This document shows, one piece after another, positions 8,823-19,385 of a stretch of DNA of 62,519 nt (its first letter is position 1; the number at the start of each line of letters is the position of its first letter). Made by a program: the position numbers and the translations under genes. The notes under the pieces are model-generated. The model was not told where the DNA came from and did no database searches. It saw nothing but the letters and a program-made list of their open reading frames with translations. This stretch comes from Candolleomyces eurysporus (lineage: Eukaryota; Basidiomycota; Agaricomycetes; Agaricales; Psathyrellaceae), in assembly GCA_027579435.1 (NCBI GenBank), contig JANBPK010001223.1, positions 1-62,519 on the forward strand, in the 5' to 3' direction.

Positions 8823-11640
8823 AGATCAAGGTGCTTCATCCGTCCAAAGTGCTCCGGATTCTTGCTGACACTGATCGCGGACTGGTTATCGATCCGAAGG
8901 AGTGAGGGACCTTGAACAGGATAGCCGAACTCGGACAGAATGTTGCGCATCCACAAGATCTCCTTCCCAGCCTCAACTGCAGCCATGTACTCCGCTTCGG
9001 TGCTCGACAGAGCAACAACCGTTTGGAGCTTGCTGGACCACCCGATGGCTCCACCACCCATGCAAGTGATGTAAGCACCTGTAGAGCGTCCGGTATCGAT
9101 ACAGTCGCCATGAGATGCATCACAGTAAGTGGTAAAAGCAAGACCATCCTCCCCCTTGGTGTAGGTAAGCTTGTAATCCTTTGTCCCCTGCAAGTATTGG
9201 AATAGATGCTTGACAGCATTCCAATGCTGGGGACCAGGATTCTGGTTAAAGCGACCAAGGAAGCTCACAGCCTTCGCAATATCAGGCCGAGTCATGGTGC
9301 ACAGGTATTGGAGGGTGCCAATCGCACTGAGATATGGCACAGAGCGCATATACTCGACCTCCTCACTGTTCTGGGGACCCATGGACTTGGAGAGCTTGAT
9401 GCCAGGTACAAGCGGAGTGGTGACGGGGTTGCAGTCCTGCATACCATAGCGCTCGAGCATGTCGATGATGTACTGGCGCTGGGAAAGGGAGATGGAATGG
9501 TTGTCCCGGTCTTGGGAGATCTCGACACCAAGTAGAAACTTGGTCTGACCCAGATCGGGCAATTTGAAGTGCTTTGAGAGCTCTTCTACAGCGCGATCAA
9601 TAAAACCAGGTCTTCACAGGCAAGGGTGATGTCGTCGATATAGACAGGAACAGTCATCCGGAGCTCCCCCTTGACATAGAGGTAGATTGAGCGATCTGAT
9701 TCAAGCCTCTGGTACCCCAATTCAGTGAGAACAGAGTGTAGCTTCTTGTTCCACTGCCTAGCGGCCTGCTTGAGACCATATAGCGACTTCTTCACCCTGC
9801 AGACCTTGTTGGGACCACCCTCGTGGAATCCTTCGGGTTGCAGCATGTAGATCTCCTCCTCCAAGTCGCCATTGGTGAAAGCATTCGAAATATCAACAGA
9901 ACAAAGGTGATGTCCCTGCATGCCCGCAAGCGCAAGCACAAGTCGCATTGCGGGAGGACGAGGAGCAGCCCTTCGCAACAATCCGACTCTTGTAGCGCTC
10001 GATGGATCCATCCGCATTGCGCTTCACCTTGAAAACCCAACCAGATCCAATGGCCTTCTTCCCGGGCGGAAGGTCAACGATCTCCCAGGTGCCATTGGCA
10101 ACAAGGGTGTTGACCTCGTCGACTGTGGCCTCCTGCCAGCGGTGAGCATCCGGGCAAGCCATGGCCTGCTTGAAGGTGCGAGGATCAGCACCAGCTGCAA
10201 TCCCCGCAAAGTGTACCTCTTGAAACCCGTCCTCCTCATCGCTATCAGACAGATGAGGAGTAGGATCCCTTGGCTGCCAGATGTTGTCTTGATTCCCCTG
10301 GCGCTCGGGTGCTGGCTCAGGCTCTGGAGTCGCAGTCTTCANCCCTCCACCACTCAACCGGCGGGCAAATGTCGCGCCTAGGACGCCTAACAGCGAGCGG
10401 AGGCGTTGCGGGAGGAGCAGGAGCAGCAGGAGGTGGCGGACTTGGCGGAGGATCATCGAGCTGAGCCGGAGCAGCTGGAGGTGGAGTTGCGGGTGCGAGC
10501 TGAGCCCGGGGTAGAGCTAGAGGTCGGATGGAGGGGGGAAGCGATATCCGCATCAGGATTAGGAATGGGAAATGAAGGAATCAATGGCGGAGGCGAAGGA
10601 GAGCTGGGGAGATGAAAGGGAGATGCAGAGCTGGAAAGACCAGGAAACACTCGTTCATCAAACTCAGCGCGTTCTGAGATAATGAACTTCCTCGTCTCAG
10701 TGTTGAAGAACAGCCAGGCCTTGTACTCTGCAGGATAACCAACAAAGACACACTTCTGCATATGTGATTCCAGCTTCTTCCGCTTGTCGGGTTGCACAAA
10801 CACATATGCTCGACAGCCAAAGACTCGGAAGCGGCTTAAATCAGGCTTCTAACCATACCATGCCTCGTAGGGAGTCTTCCCGGGGAGTGACGAGGTAGGC
10901 AGGCAGTTCCAGACCTTCACCTGAGCGGCAAGACAACGACCCCAGAAGTGCATATCGGAGTGAATGAGATCGAGAGGAGCGGCAGCCCGATGGCCAGTAG
11001 AAGGGAAAGGAGCAGAATCGTACACGACGCAAGACTGATGCCAGTCGCCATTTCGCCGGAAACGAGCTTCTGGATGTCCGCCGTGTTGTGGTGACAAAGG
11101 CGTTCATGCCAGAGCTGCAAGTCGAGTGGGCGAGTTGAAACAAGGTGAGCGGATTCCGGAGCAGGGAGATTGGTAGCGTCGATGTAGGCAGCGTTGGAAG
11201 GGGTAATCTGAGCCCGGAAACGGAGTTTCTCGTCCCGCATGAAGTGCATAAAGGTGGAATCGATGATGATTTTGAAACCAGAACAGCGAGTGAGATACAG
11301 GCAAGATAAAAGGTTACTACGGAGCTGTGGTACATGCAAAACTCGTCCCATCTCGATCCACTGAGTCCTCTTGCCATCTATCACTGGGTCAAAGACCACA
11401 GAGCCAATCCCAACAGAAAAGATCACACTCCCATCAGCCAGCTCCACTGGAGTATGGTATGGTGGATAACCTCGTATCCAGTGTCAATGAGCAGTCATAT
11501 GAGAAGTGCAGCCTGAGTCTGCATTCCAACGGAAGTCAGCATGGGATTGGACAAAGGCAGAGGGATCCACAGGATCCGAGACGGAGGTACTTACATTTCC
11601 AGCAAACTCCTTTTCACCAGAGGGCGCAGTCGGAGTGGTT
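8823..11640 (-). pseudogene. Ty1/copia pol of element 2 (integrase core deleted, truncated)
   Basis: On the minus strand from 11640: EFAGN and the protease motif NADSGCTSHMT, the pre-integrase zinc region (LWHERLCHH), then DLIHSDM fused directly to HFWGRC. Compared with element 1 this removes the whole D,D,E integrase core. The linker and reverse transcriptase follow (SGWVFKVKR, SLYGLKQAA, VYIDDITLA), with a further deletion after VAKGCS that removes the conserved block around YDDTYSP and shifts frame. Extra breaks occur near 9590. RNase H is present (YCDASHG, STEAEYMA, IDNQSA) but stops at KHLDL, where LTR1 of element 1 begins. It cannot encode a working integrase. Confidence 0.9.
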
Positions 11641-12465
11641 AAGTTGGAATGGGGCGTCCAACGCAAGGCCCACAGGGCCGCTCGCAGCCTCCCGCCTATC
11701 CCGGTGGGCCGGAGGCCAGCTACAACACTGGACAGTGTGCGTAAGGGCATAACCCAGTCCGCACTCGACTCTTGGGCAACCATGTTCCGAGACGAGAGGT
11801 ATCGTCCCAATTCCTCACGATGCGTGAGCTGAAAGGGACAGACATAGCGCCCACGTACGCCAACGGCGGATCGTGGTTGAAATCGGTGGCAGAGGATACA
11901 CTGTTATGCACGCGGATGTGCAGGGCAATCCTCAACCATGACCCCATCGGCGAATACTACCGTCGATTCAACATCCAGGAGGACTACACGTGCACGTGCG
12001 GCGCCGAGAGGCAATCGCGCGATCACATATTCACCAGGCGACGCTCGCCGAAGCTCCTGAACGAGCTTATCGGCTTCCTGCAGCAGAACCCACATGCGTT
12101 CGGGTTCCGCCCCGCCCCTCAGGGCATCGGGTGAAAGTCGGGGCCGGGCCTGTGCTGCGTCGAAACCGAAGGGAAGGGAAGTTGGGGTAGGCGAAGGGAG
12201 GCACCGTAAGGCTTTGGCCGAGAAGGACCTCGTGGACCCCGCCCTGTCATGCCCCGAACGGAGGGAGGACGTGGCCAGCGAATGGGGGGTGGGACGGGGC
12301 CTTTGGGAGCCCAGACCTACACCTTACCTGCACAAGCCTAATGGTTATGGCGAGTGCTTACCCAATCCCTGGCCTCGGGCAGGGTTCACGTCTCGCTTTG
12401 CGACTGCGTTATGTCCGTGTCTCGTTCCAATGTTGTCTACATGTATTCGTAGATAGCGACCGGCC
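11641..12465 (+). mobile_element. 5'-truncated LINE insertion, copy B
   Basis: This plus-strand insertion interrupts copia element 2 between the gag tail (GRRKKR, about 12470) and EFAGN (about 11610). It encodes the last part of a LINE ORF2 downstream of RNase H: DSWATMFRDERYR, LLCTRMCRAILNH, GEYYRRF and a Cys/His cluster CTCGAE...RDHI, then a stop near 12135 and a roughly 330-bp 3' UTR. It is short and starts in mid-ORF, as expected of 5' truncation during target-primed reverse transcription. No poly(A) or obvious target duplication is visible. Confidence 0.7.
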
Positions 12466-13244
12466 TGCCTCTTCTTGCGACGACCCGAGGCCCGAGAGGC
12501 AGCATCCTCCTGCACTCGCTTCTGAGCGTTACCGTATGCGTAGCACGTCGCAATTGCGTGGCCCGAGCAACCGCAGAAGTCGCACTTCAGCAGAGCAACC
12601 GAGACGGCCATAGCAGCGGCGCTGGACGAGATGTCAGCTGCACGACGACGACGCTGGATCTCCTTGGTGGTGAACGCTTCCTGGACAGTCTTCTCGTCAA
12701 GCTTATCGAGGAGCAGCAGCGAAGAGACAAAGGTGTTGTACTCTTCGGGCAGCGCTCGGATCAGCACCATAGATGCTAACTCCTTGTCCAACTGGTCAAG
12801 GGAGAACGACGTGGGTCGGAGATCCTGAATCAGCTTCACAGCGTCATCAACTCGATTGATAAGGCTCTGGAGAGTCTCGTCATCCTGCTTCCGAATAGAA
12901 AACAGGCCGTCGTACGCATTGAAGCGACTCCCGGCCTTCTTCTGGAGGTAGGTGCTATGCAGGGTGGTCCACATCGTGACCAGGTCGTCCCTGCACGAGC
13001 TGACAAGGGCCTTTTGGTTGGACTCGAGCATGAGCCAGAGCCAACCGGCAGCCTTATCGCTCTTTGCATCCTACTCATCCTGAGATTTACCATCAGCCTC
13101 GATACCCTCAAGCGCAGGGGGCTTGCTAGTACCACTGACAAGGCGCCAGAGGCCCTGGGACTTGAGCCAGGCCTCCATATCACCAGCCCAGGTCGCATAG
13201 TTTGACCCATTGAGCTTCGAGAATGATGGCGAGGAAGACGACAT
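12466..13244 (-). pseudogene. Copia element 2 gag
   Basis: It starts at the ATG at 13244 (MSSSSPSFSKLNGSNYATW). It carries a Gag core with LINRVDDAVK and LIRALPEEYNTF, then a CCHC-like knuckle CDFCGCSGHAIATC. A TAG replaces TGG at 13071-13073, inside DEWDAKSDK; the inverted plus-strand sister at 4870 keeps TGG. The C-terminal end is broken by the LINE at 12465. Confidence 0.85.
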
Positions 13245-13860
13245 GAGAACACGGGAGTGGAGGAATATGTAGGGTAGGGGAGCGACGTCGGGGAGGCGAA
13301 ACAACGAAAGGTATGGTACGGGAAGGGAACGAGGAAGCGGCAGATGATGCAGAGCGCTCTAGAACGCTCTGAGCGGAATCGAGCGGACTCGGGCGGAATC
13401 GAGCGGGAACGGAAAAGCGCGGGATGATGGAAGTGAGGGTAAACGCGGAAGGCTTTCCGGGGGTGATATGGGTGAAAGCGGAGAAGCGTCGGAGTGAAAG
13501 GGAGCGCTCAACAGCGAAAACGACGACGAGCGCGCCCAGGGGATGAAAAAATCGAAGGGTGAAACGCACGATATCGTGACACTGAGCACACGCAAAACCT
13601 CCTCCTCACGGGATACAACGGATGCCAGACTAAACAGACGGTGGGGGCAGGCGTGGAAAGACCGGTGTTGTAGGCGCGGGCGTACGCGGAAAACGACGGG
13701 CGTGCTGAAAAGCAATGAACGCTCCGGAGCGTTCGAGAAAATGGGCGATTTGCGAGGGAACCAGTAGGCGAGTTCGCGTGAATCGCGGTGAGGGCGTAGC
13801 GGGCGCGGTGTAGACGAGAGCAGCAAAAAACAAAAAACGAGACGTCGGAAACCGTTAGAA
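13245..13860 (-). other. Copia element 2 leader
   Basis: A roughly 615-bp GC-rich untranslated leader lies between primer site and gag. It aligns inversely with 4063-4690. Open frames here are leader shadows rather than genes. Confidence 0.6.
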
Positions 13861-13875
13861 CGCGGGGCTCATAAC
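13861..13875 (-). promoter_or_regulatory. Half-tRNA(iMet) primer-binding site of element 2
   Basis: In minus sense the sequence is GTTATGAGCCCCGCG, identical to the site at 4048-4062, one base after the LTR2 terminus. Confidence 0.7.
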
Positions 13876-13876
13876 T

Positions 13877-14311
13877 TGTTTGAACAGCAAGGCAGTCAAC
13901 TGGAGTCCGACAGTCAGGGAACTGNATCTGATATTAGGGATACACTACTCACCTGGAGTCTGACAGTCAGGGAACTGATCTGGGGGACTCCAGGACGATA
14001 CAGGGCCATATATATAACCTAAATCAACAATCACATGGACCGGAATAACAGAAAACCGGAATATCGGAATGAAATAGCTAAAACCTCGGAGTAACTATGT
14101 GGAAGCAATTGGGAACATGTTCTCTGCATGGGAGCAATTGCCGAGAACATGGAAAAGAGTCCGGAATGATCAAAGTCAAAACATGAGATAACAGCAAAGA
14201 TAAGGGAATAGAGAGACTGATAAGATGAGATAAGATCAGGCAAGAGATAAGATAAGGAAAACAAGAAAAGCGAAATAAGAGGTGAGTCAAACTGGTCACA
14301 TACTTTCAACA
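13877..14311 (-). repeat. LTR2 (5' LTR of element 2) with intron-like segment
   Basis: A 435-bp LTR2 in minus orientation runs from TGTTGAAAGT (14311) to GTTCAAACA (13877). A 53-nt segment at 13900-13952 begins GTGAGTAGTG, has CCCTGAC and ends CTCCAG. It is bounded by a duplicated CAGTTCCCTGACTGTC block and is missing from the LTR2 copies at 3675 and 2584. Confidence 0.85.
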
Positions 14312-16080
14312 GGTGCATGACTGGTTAAAGATGAGTATGCGCTTGTTGATGAGCGCACCTCCGCATGTGCCTGAGACTGAGTCCCAGATGTTGAAGTAAA
14401 CCGTCGTTGAGGTGCTGGCCTTCGACTTGGGAACAGTATGCGGGAGGCTTGTAAGCCTCCACCACTAGTCTGTATGGTGAGGTGTTCATAGCCTGCACAA
14501 TGTTGTCTGGCATAGTGGGGGTCTTCCCCTCGCTATTGCAGAAATGCGGAACCCTTGGATCTTGAGGTAGCTTGTGGACTGAGGCAGCCCAACCCACGGT
14601 TGAAGGTCTGGGTACGCATTGATAACCCCCCAGGATGAAATCTACTTCCTTCTGGATGGCAACGCCATTCGTCTTGAGGGACCACCCCTATATGCATTAT
14701 CAACCAACTGTACTCGTAGGGTTGAATTGCACTGGATGAGCGCCTTGTTGACCTCTCGTTAGACTACATCAAACCGCACACTAGGGTATAGGTGCAGTCC
14801 ACCAAACTGTATCAGGACCTGCTTGTGCGATGGCCTGTGTGACATGAATGAGGGCTTGCCCTTCTTACAACTGGTATTCTTGTTCTGTTACTCGTGGATC
14901 CTAACAATCGCCTGAGGAGATACAGCAGGTGTTGCCCGAGCCAAGTTGACCAGGTCGACAGCCTTTGCCTTAGGTGCACTAGGCACCCGGCTCACTGTGG
15001 TGGCATACGTTGCCGCTGGGATCGGGGCAGGGGCCGCAGGTTTCCTCCCACCACATGCCTTGATATGTCAGGGTGTGGGCCTCAGGGCACTCCTAGGCGG
15101 TCTGGGTGGAGGGCCCGCTCTCTGGAACAGGGCGATCGGAGCTGTGGGAAGGGGGCGCAGTTCAATCCTGTCTGTCTTCCTATGCTGCTGTTGGTGGAGT
15201 TGCTGCTGCCTGGGCAACGGCGTTCAACTCTCATAGTCCAGTCCACTTGGTACCAGATTGTCCTCCATCGGAGAGGACGGTGGAAGCAGAGGGGATGGGG
15301 GGGGCACGCTCCTTGCCTCTGCTGGGTTTGGAGGCATGAATGTGGTGTTGTCTCCATTGTCCACTGAAATGGTGTGGTTCCAGTCTGTCCGCTTAATGCT
15401 CATGACCATGCTGGCAATGCTGTCTTGCATGGATCAGACACTGTTCCATGCCTGCATGTCATCCTCCAGAGAGAGGGCAAATGTGTTGAACCACTGAGCA
15501 ACAGTGCTCAGTGCCTCAGCAACGTCTGCCAGTGTGTCTCCTGCCGCTCCCCATGCTCGTTGAGTCGCCACACCATGGGTGCTCTCACTCGCCCTGGGCG
15601 CATTGCTTGGGGCGGTCGTGGATTCACAGGAAGGGACTTCCGACTGGACACCGGACATGGACACATCATCCAAGCCCCAGTTGCCCGGGGGGATGAGTGC
15701 CCCGTCTGTCCAGGTGGGGTCAGCTGTGTCCCCCCACTGTGTGGCAGTAGTGGCAGGGAGATGTACACATCCAAGCGGTGGCTTGGAGTGTGGGCGCTGG
15801 GGGTCTGGGGAGAAAACCGGAGCATCGAGTTGACCATTGCTGCTGGTGGGCTCATTCCTCAGCGGCGGGTGGGACAGAAGCATAGCAGGTACGCATAACA
15901 GATGTGGGCCTCAATGTCAGCCTAGATAGTAGTCGCTCAGGCTGAAGAGATGGTCCTCCAACTACAGAGGAGCCATCTGAGTCATCGTCATCAGACTGGG
16001 AGGGGGCCAAGTGTGTCGTGCCGCCCTTATCATGGGCGCTCTGGGCGCTTTCTGTGCAGACTTGGGCGCCATGCGCTATT
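14312..16080 (-). pseudogene. LINE ORF1 (gag-like) relic
   Basis: Minus-strand reading gives a start MAPKSAQKAPRAP (about 16070), a low-complexity Pro/Ser region, AEALSTVAQWFNTFALSLEDD (split by one TGA at 15434), then AKAVDLVNLARATPAVSP, HKQVLIQFGGL, REVNKALI and STSYLKI. This order (helical segment, 'DLVKLARA'-like box, 'KQVLVQF' box, RRM-like region) is that of agaricomycete LINE ORF1 proteins as I know them. Multiple stops and frameshifts show decay. LTR2 at 14311 abuts its 3' side. Confidence 0.55.
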
Positions 16081-16149
16081 CAATTGATACTGGGGCTCTG
16101 AAGAGATGACTGCCCTGCTAGGTATCAGAGGGAACAAGTAGGATAGTGA

Positions 16150-16440
16150 GGACGAGTTTTTTCCTGATTAGGAAGGTGGTGGTCAGAGGACAAGAAGCGT
16201 ACAGGCTCGTGCTTTTGAAATGACTGGCCATGGTGGCATGAAATGTGCTCAAATTGCTGGTGCAATACTCAATAACAAGCTGGATAAAAAAGAACATCAT
16301 AATGTTTTCTGCTATTGGTAGCACAAGAAAGTGGGATGTGCTTTTACATTTCCTAATACTTCTAATACTCAATTTGGATTATACTGTGATGCAGCAATTG
16401 CTCTCTATCATCCATCGTCTTGACCCAACGCAAAAGTCAA
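16150..16440 (+). pseudogene. Second fragment of the GCGCHKD-type family
   Basis: Plus-strand translation reads ARAFEMTGHGGMKCAQIAGAI, then KKEHHNVFCYW, and TSNTQFGLYCDAAIALYH, with one stop. It matches the relic at 270-640 on the opposite strand and preserves the residues lost there. Only the C-terminal third is recognisable. Confidence 0.5.
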
Positions 16441-16847
16441 ACCACAGAAGGTGTTTGAAGGACTCCCAAATCTCCGGCTTCTTAATCTCCTCAACTGAGG
16501 ACTGGGGTGGATCGAGGAGGTTCAGGCCCATGAGTGCAACTATTTTGTCACCCTTCTCAACGAGGCACACTGGCCAAATAAGAAAAGGTGCTGCTACCAC
16601 CACAAGCCCCAACTTGAGCATCAAGCCGTTGCATGACTTCATCACCTTTATCATGGCTTGCTTAGTTTATTTATCAAAAGAAAAAAGAAAGTAGCAAACC
16701 TGATGCCTTCACACCCCATTCTTGAACCATTATGCATATATACAACACTCAGGCTTATTTCAGGTTTTATTCTTGCTCTTTTGAAGATACACAGCTTTAG
16801 ATATCATCTGCTGTTTTATTATTTACCTGGGTTTTGTTTACAATATA
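16441..16847. other. AT-rich sequence, nothing recognised
   Basis: Open frames occur on both strands, but none shows a domain or matches another part of the window. Confidence 0.4.
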
Positions 16848-17119
16848 CAGTGGTGTTTTTTATGTGTTTGTTCAATGAGCACATCTTGAGCAAATCAGGT
16901 GCAAAGAATGCATTTGCTTACAGTTTGTGTTTGATGTGCCTACATTGGACCCATATTGAGCAAAGTTTTAGTGGTGGCAAAAGAGGGCCAGATACATGCA
17001 ATGCAAATTTGGATTTGTCTAGCTTGAACATTTGTATTGCAGATTGTAGACAAAGTCAACTCTTGCATCTGGTTTGCTTAAAATTTGCTCTTTGAACAAA
17101 CACATCCAAAACCACAGTG
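16848..17119 (+). mobile_element. MITE-like element, copy 1
   Basis: This 272-bp unit has long imperfect terminal inverted repeats: the 5' end CAGTGGTGTTTTTTATG continues to GTTTGTTCAATGAGCACAT, and the 3' end in reverse reads CACTGTGGTTTTGGATG then GTTTGTTCAAAGAGCAAAT. A second copy lies at 28979-29248 in the same orientation. The terminal CAGTG resembles hAT ends, but no 8-bp target duplication is visible. Confidence 0.7.
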
Positions 17120-17126
17120 TTAATAT

Positions 17127-17560
17127 CATGAGAAATAAATTACATAAAATCTTGAATTGATTCACAAAAAAACATCAATATATTGATCATATGTTTGCCA
17201 AGTCACATGTTGATCAGACCATTTTTGGTACTGTTTTCACATTATACAAAATTGCAAGTCATTGGAAAGGTTTTATAACTAATCATTTTTTACCTCTATT
17301 ATCTAACAAAATTATGTGATTATAATACTAGAGGTTTACAGGCTGGAGTATGTCCCATGAAAAATAAATTACATAAAATCTTGAATTTATTCACAGACAA
17401 ACATCAACATATTGGTCACATGTGTGCCCAGTCACATGTGTGCCCAGTCACATGTGTGCCCAGTCACATGTGTGCCCAGTCACATGTTGATCAGACCATT
17501 TTTGGTATTGTTTTCATATCATACAATATTGCAAGTCATTGAAAAGGTTTTGTAACTTAT
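17127..17560 (+). repeat. Tandem duplication with an internal 16-bp minisatellite
   Basis: Two direct copies of about 170 bp (17127-17290 and 17357-17550) share ATAAATTACATAAAATCTTG and ATTGCAAGTCATTG. In the second, a CACATGTGTGCCCAGT unit is repeated four times exactly (17417-17480). The block lies just beyond the C-terminus of the Tc1-like relic and may be its duplicated 3' flank. Confidence 0.75.
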
Positions 17561-17585
17561 TATTTTTATATGCTATTAGTATTAT

Positions 17586-17890
17586 TTAGTACTTGGTATA
17601 TTCTCCTTTGGCTTTAACAATAGCTGCAAGTCTTCTCGGCATACTTTCAATCAATTTTTTACACTCCTTCATAGGAATATCATTCCATCTCTTCTCAACT
17701 CTGGCCCAAAGTTCTCCAACACTTTTGAATGGTTTTTTATAGGTCAAGTTGTTTTTTGAGGTAATGCCACAAATGTTCAATAGGGTTTATGTTAGGAGAT
17801 TGCGCAAGCCATTCAAGGACTTCAACATCATTGTCAGACTGGTATATTTGGGATCATTGTTCTGCTGAAAAATAACATATATACCATGGG
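17586..17890 (-). pseudogene. Tc1/mariner-like transposase C-terminal relic
   Basis: Minus-strand fragments in order are FQQNNDPKYT, DVEVLEWLAQSPNINPIEHLW and MPRRLAAIVKAKGEYTKY. These correspond to the middle Asp block (FQQDNDPKH) and the third catalytic block (SPDLNPIE) of Tc1 transposases, followed by the normal C-terminal end. A short deletion separates the first two blocks and a one-base insertion in an A run breaks the frame after LW. The N-terminal half is missing. Confidence 0.8.
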
Positions 17891-19385
17891 GATTGATACT
17901 TTGCACTATATTTCCATCCTGATATCTAATGCTGCCACCTCAAAAATTCAATGCAAATGCCAACCTCCCAGAATCTGTCCAAGAGCACTTGGATGCTTGG
18001 TATAACAGGCCGCTATTCAGCCAGTTTCAATATTACAGCAGTCTCAACAGCTGGCTCACTCTAAAGATTGACATGTCCAAATTTATTGTCAAACCCCAGA
18101 AATGCTTTAGCAATGAGGTCAATGTCTAGGATGGTCTCTACATGCTTACTGACATTAACACAAGATATCAGGATGATGAAAATTTGTTTGGTAAGCTGTC
18201 CCAACATTTTCAATTGTTTAATGGTCTCTAATACCCAACCCCGACAGCTGCTATCAATTGTTTGAATCTTGGCACCACATTGCAACAGGATTCAGAGTTT
18301 GACTCTATCAGTATGCACTCTAGCTCACAATCCATTCAGTTGGCCTGACATATTTGCAGAGCCATGATATACATATGGACAGATTTCTATTGAACCTTTT
18401 TTCTTTGAAGAAGAAGAAGCAAGGAATAGGTCAATTGACTCAAATGGTATGTCCTGCATACCCTGATTACCCAATAGGCTGTGGCTAACCCTAACCACCA
18501 CATATAATCTCTGTTATCAGAGATGTTAAATTATACCTCAATTTTACTATAGAGTTTTTGAGGTGAGAGCATTAGCTCAAGATTTGATATCATCTGGATT
18601 ATCTTCAAAGTGGGAGTAATCTTGTCAGATGATACAAGAGATATACCCATCTCAGACACTCACTGGTCCATTATAGAGTGCCAAATTGGTTGATATATGA
18701 AATCAGCAATGGCATGTGGTAATAGTAGATTACTTGCAATTGGCATGATTGGCATCTGGATAATGTTCCTCCACCAGAACAAAGGTGAAGATAAGTATAC
18801 CAGAACAAGTGCTGTGTCAATCTATTCAGATGAATTTATCCATGAATTTGATGGCATGTTGCAATATGCTCTGGCATGCTATCTTACCCAGAGATAGGCC
18901 CACTTATATGCTTAAGTATACATTGGACTGTCTATGCACATTCATTTGATTTGTAACATTATATTATTATGATGTGACCAAAGGTTTATTGTGTCAAGCT
19001 GAGTTGTGCTTGCCTATGATTATGCTGTCCTTGTAGACATTCTATTTCTCTTTTTGAGGTGAGGTGAGTGCAAGGTATTGAAACTATATTTAAATACATA
19101 TGGTGTAGCTAACAACAGGTATTCCATTGCCAAGGCAGGCATATGGCCACCAGCTGCATTTGAAGGATGGGCAGCCATCCAAACACAGCAAATGAAATCA
19201 CTGAAGCACACAGCAGTGTGTCAAGCCTTCCAGAAATTGGCTCCAGAGTTGTGCTCTAGAGTGTAGAAATTGGTTCTAGAGATTATTTTCAGGGTTGAGC
19301 TCTGGAGCTGTAAGGATTGTGTCTAGGGATTGGTCTTTAGAATCTTTTTTAACCAATACTCACACTGACCTTGCTTCCAATATAT
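17891..19385. other. AT-rich intergenic relic sequence
   Basis: Short open frames such as 17929-18129 and 18697-18897 occur without recognisable domains, and no repeat within the window matches this part. It is probably decayed transposon DNA. Confidence 0.4.

Noticed and set aside
14894..15898. Plus-strand open frames in this GC-richer block as genes
   Set aside because: The minus strand carries recognisable LINE ORF1 segments; the plus frames are shadows.
16848..17119. Firm hAT assignment of the MITE-like family
   Set aside because: The CAGTG ends fit, but the flanking 8-mers do not match in either copy.
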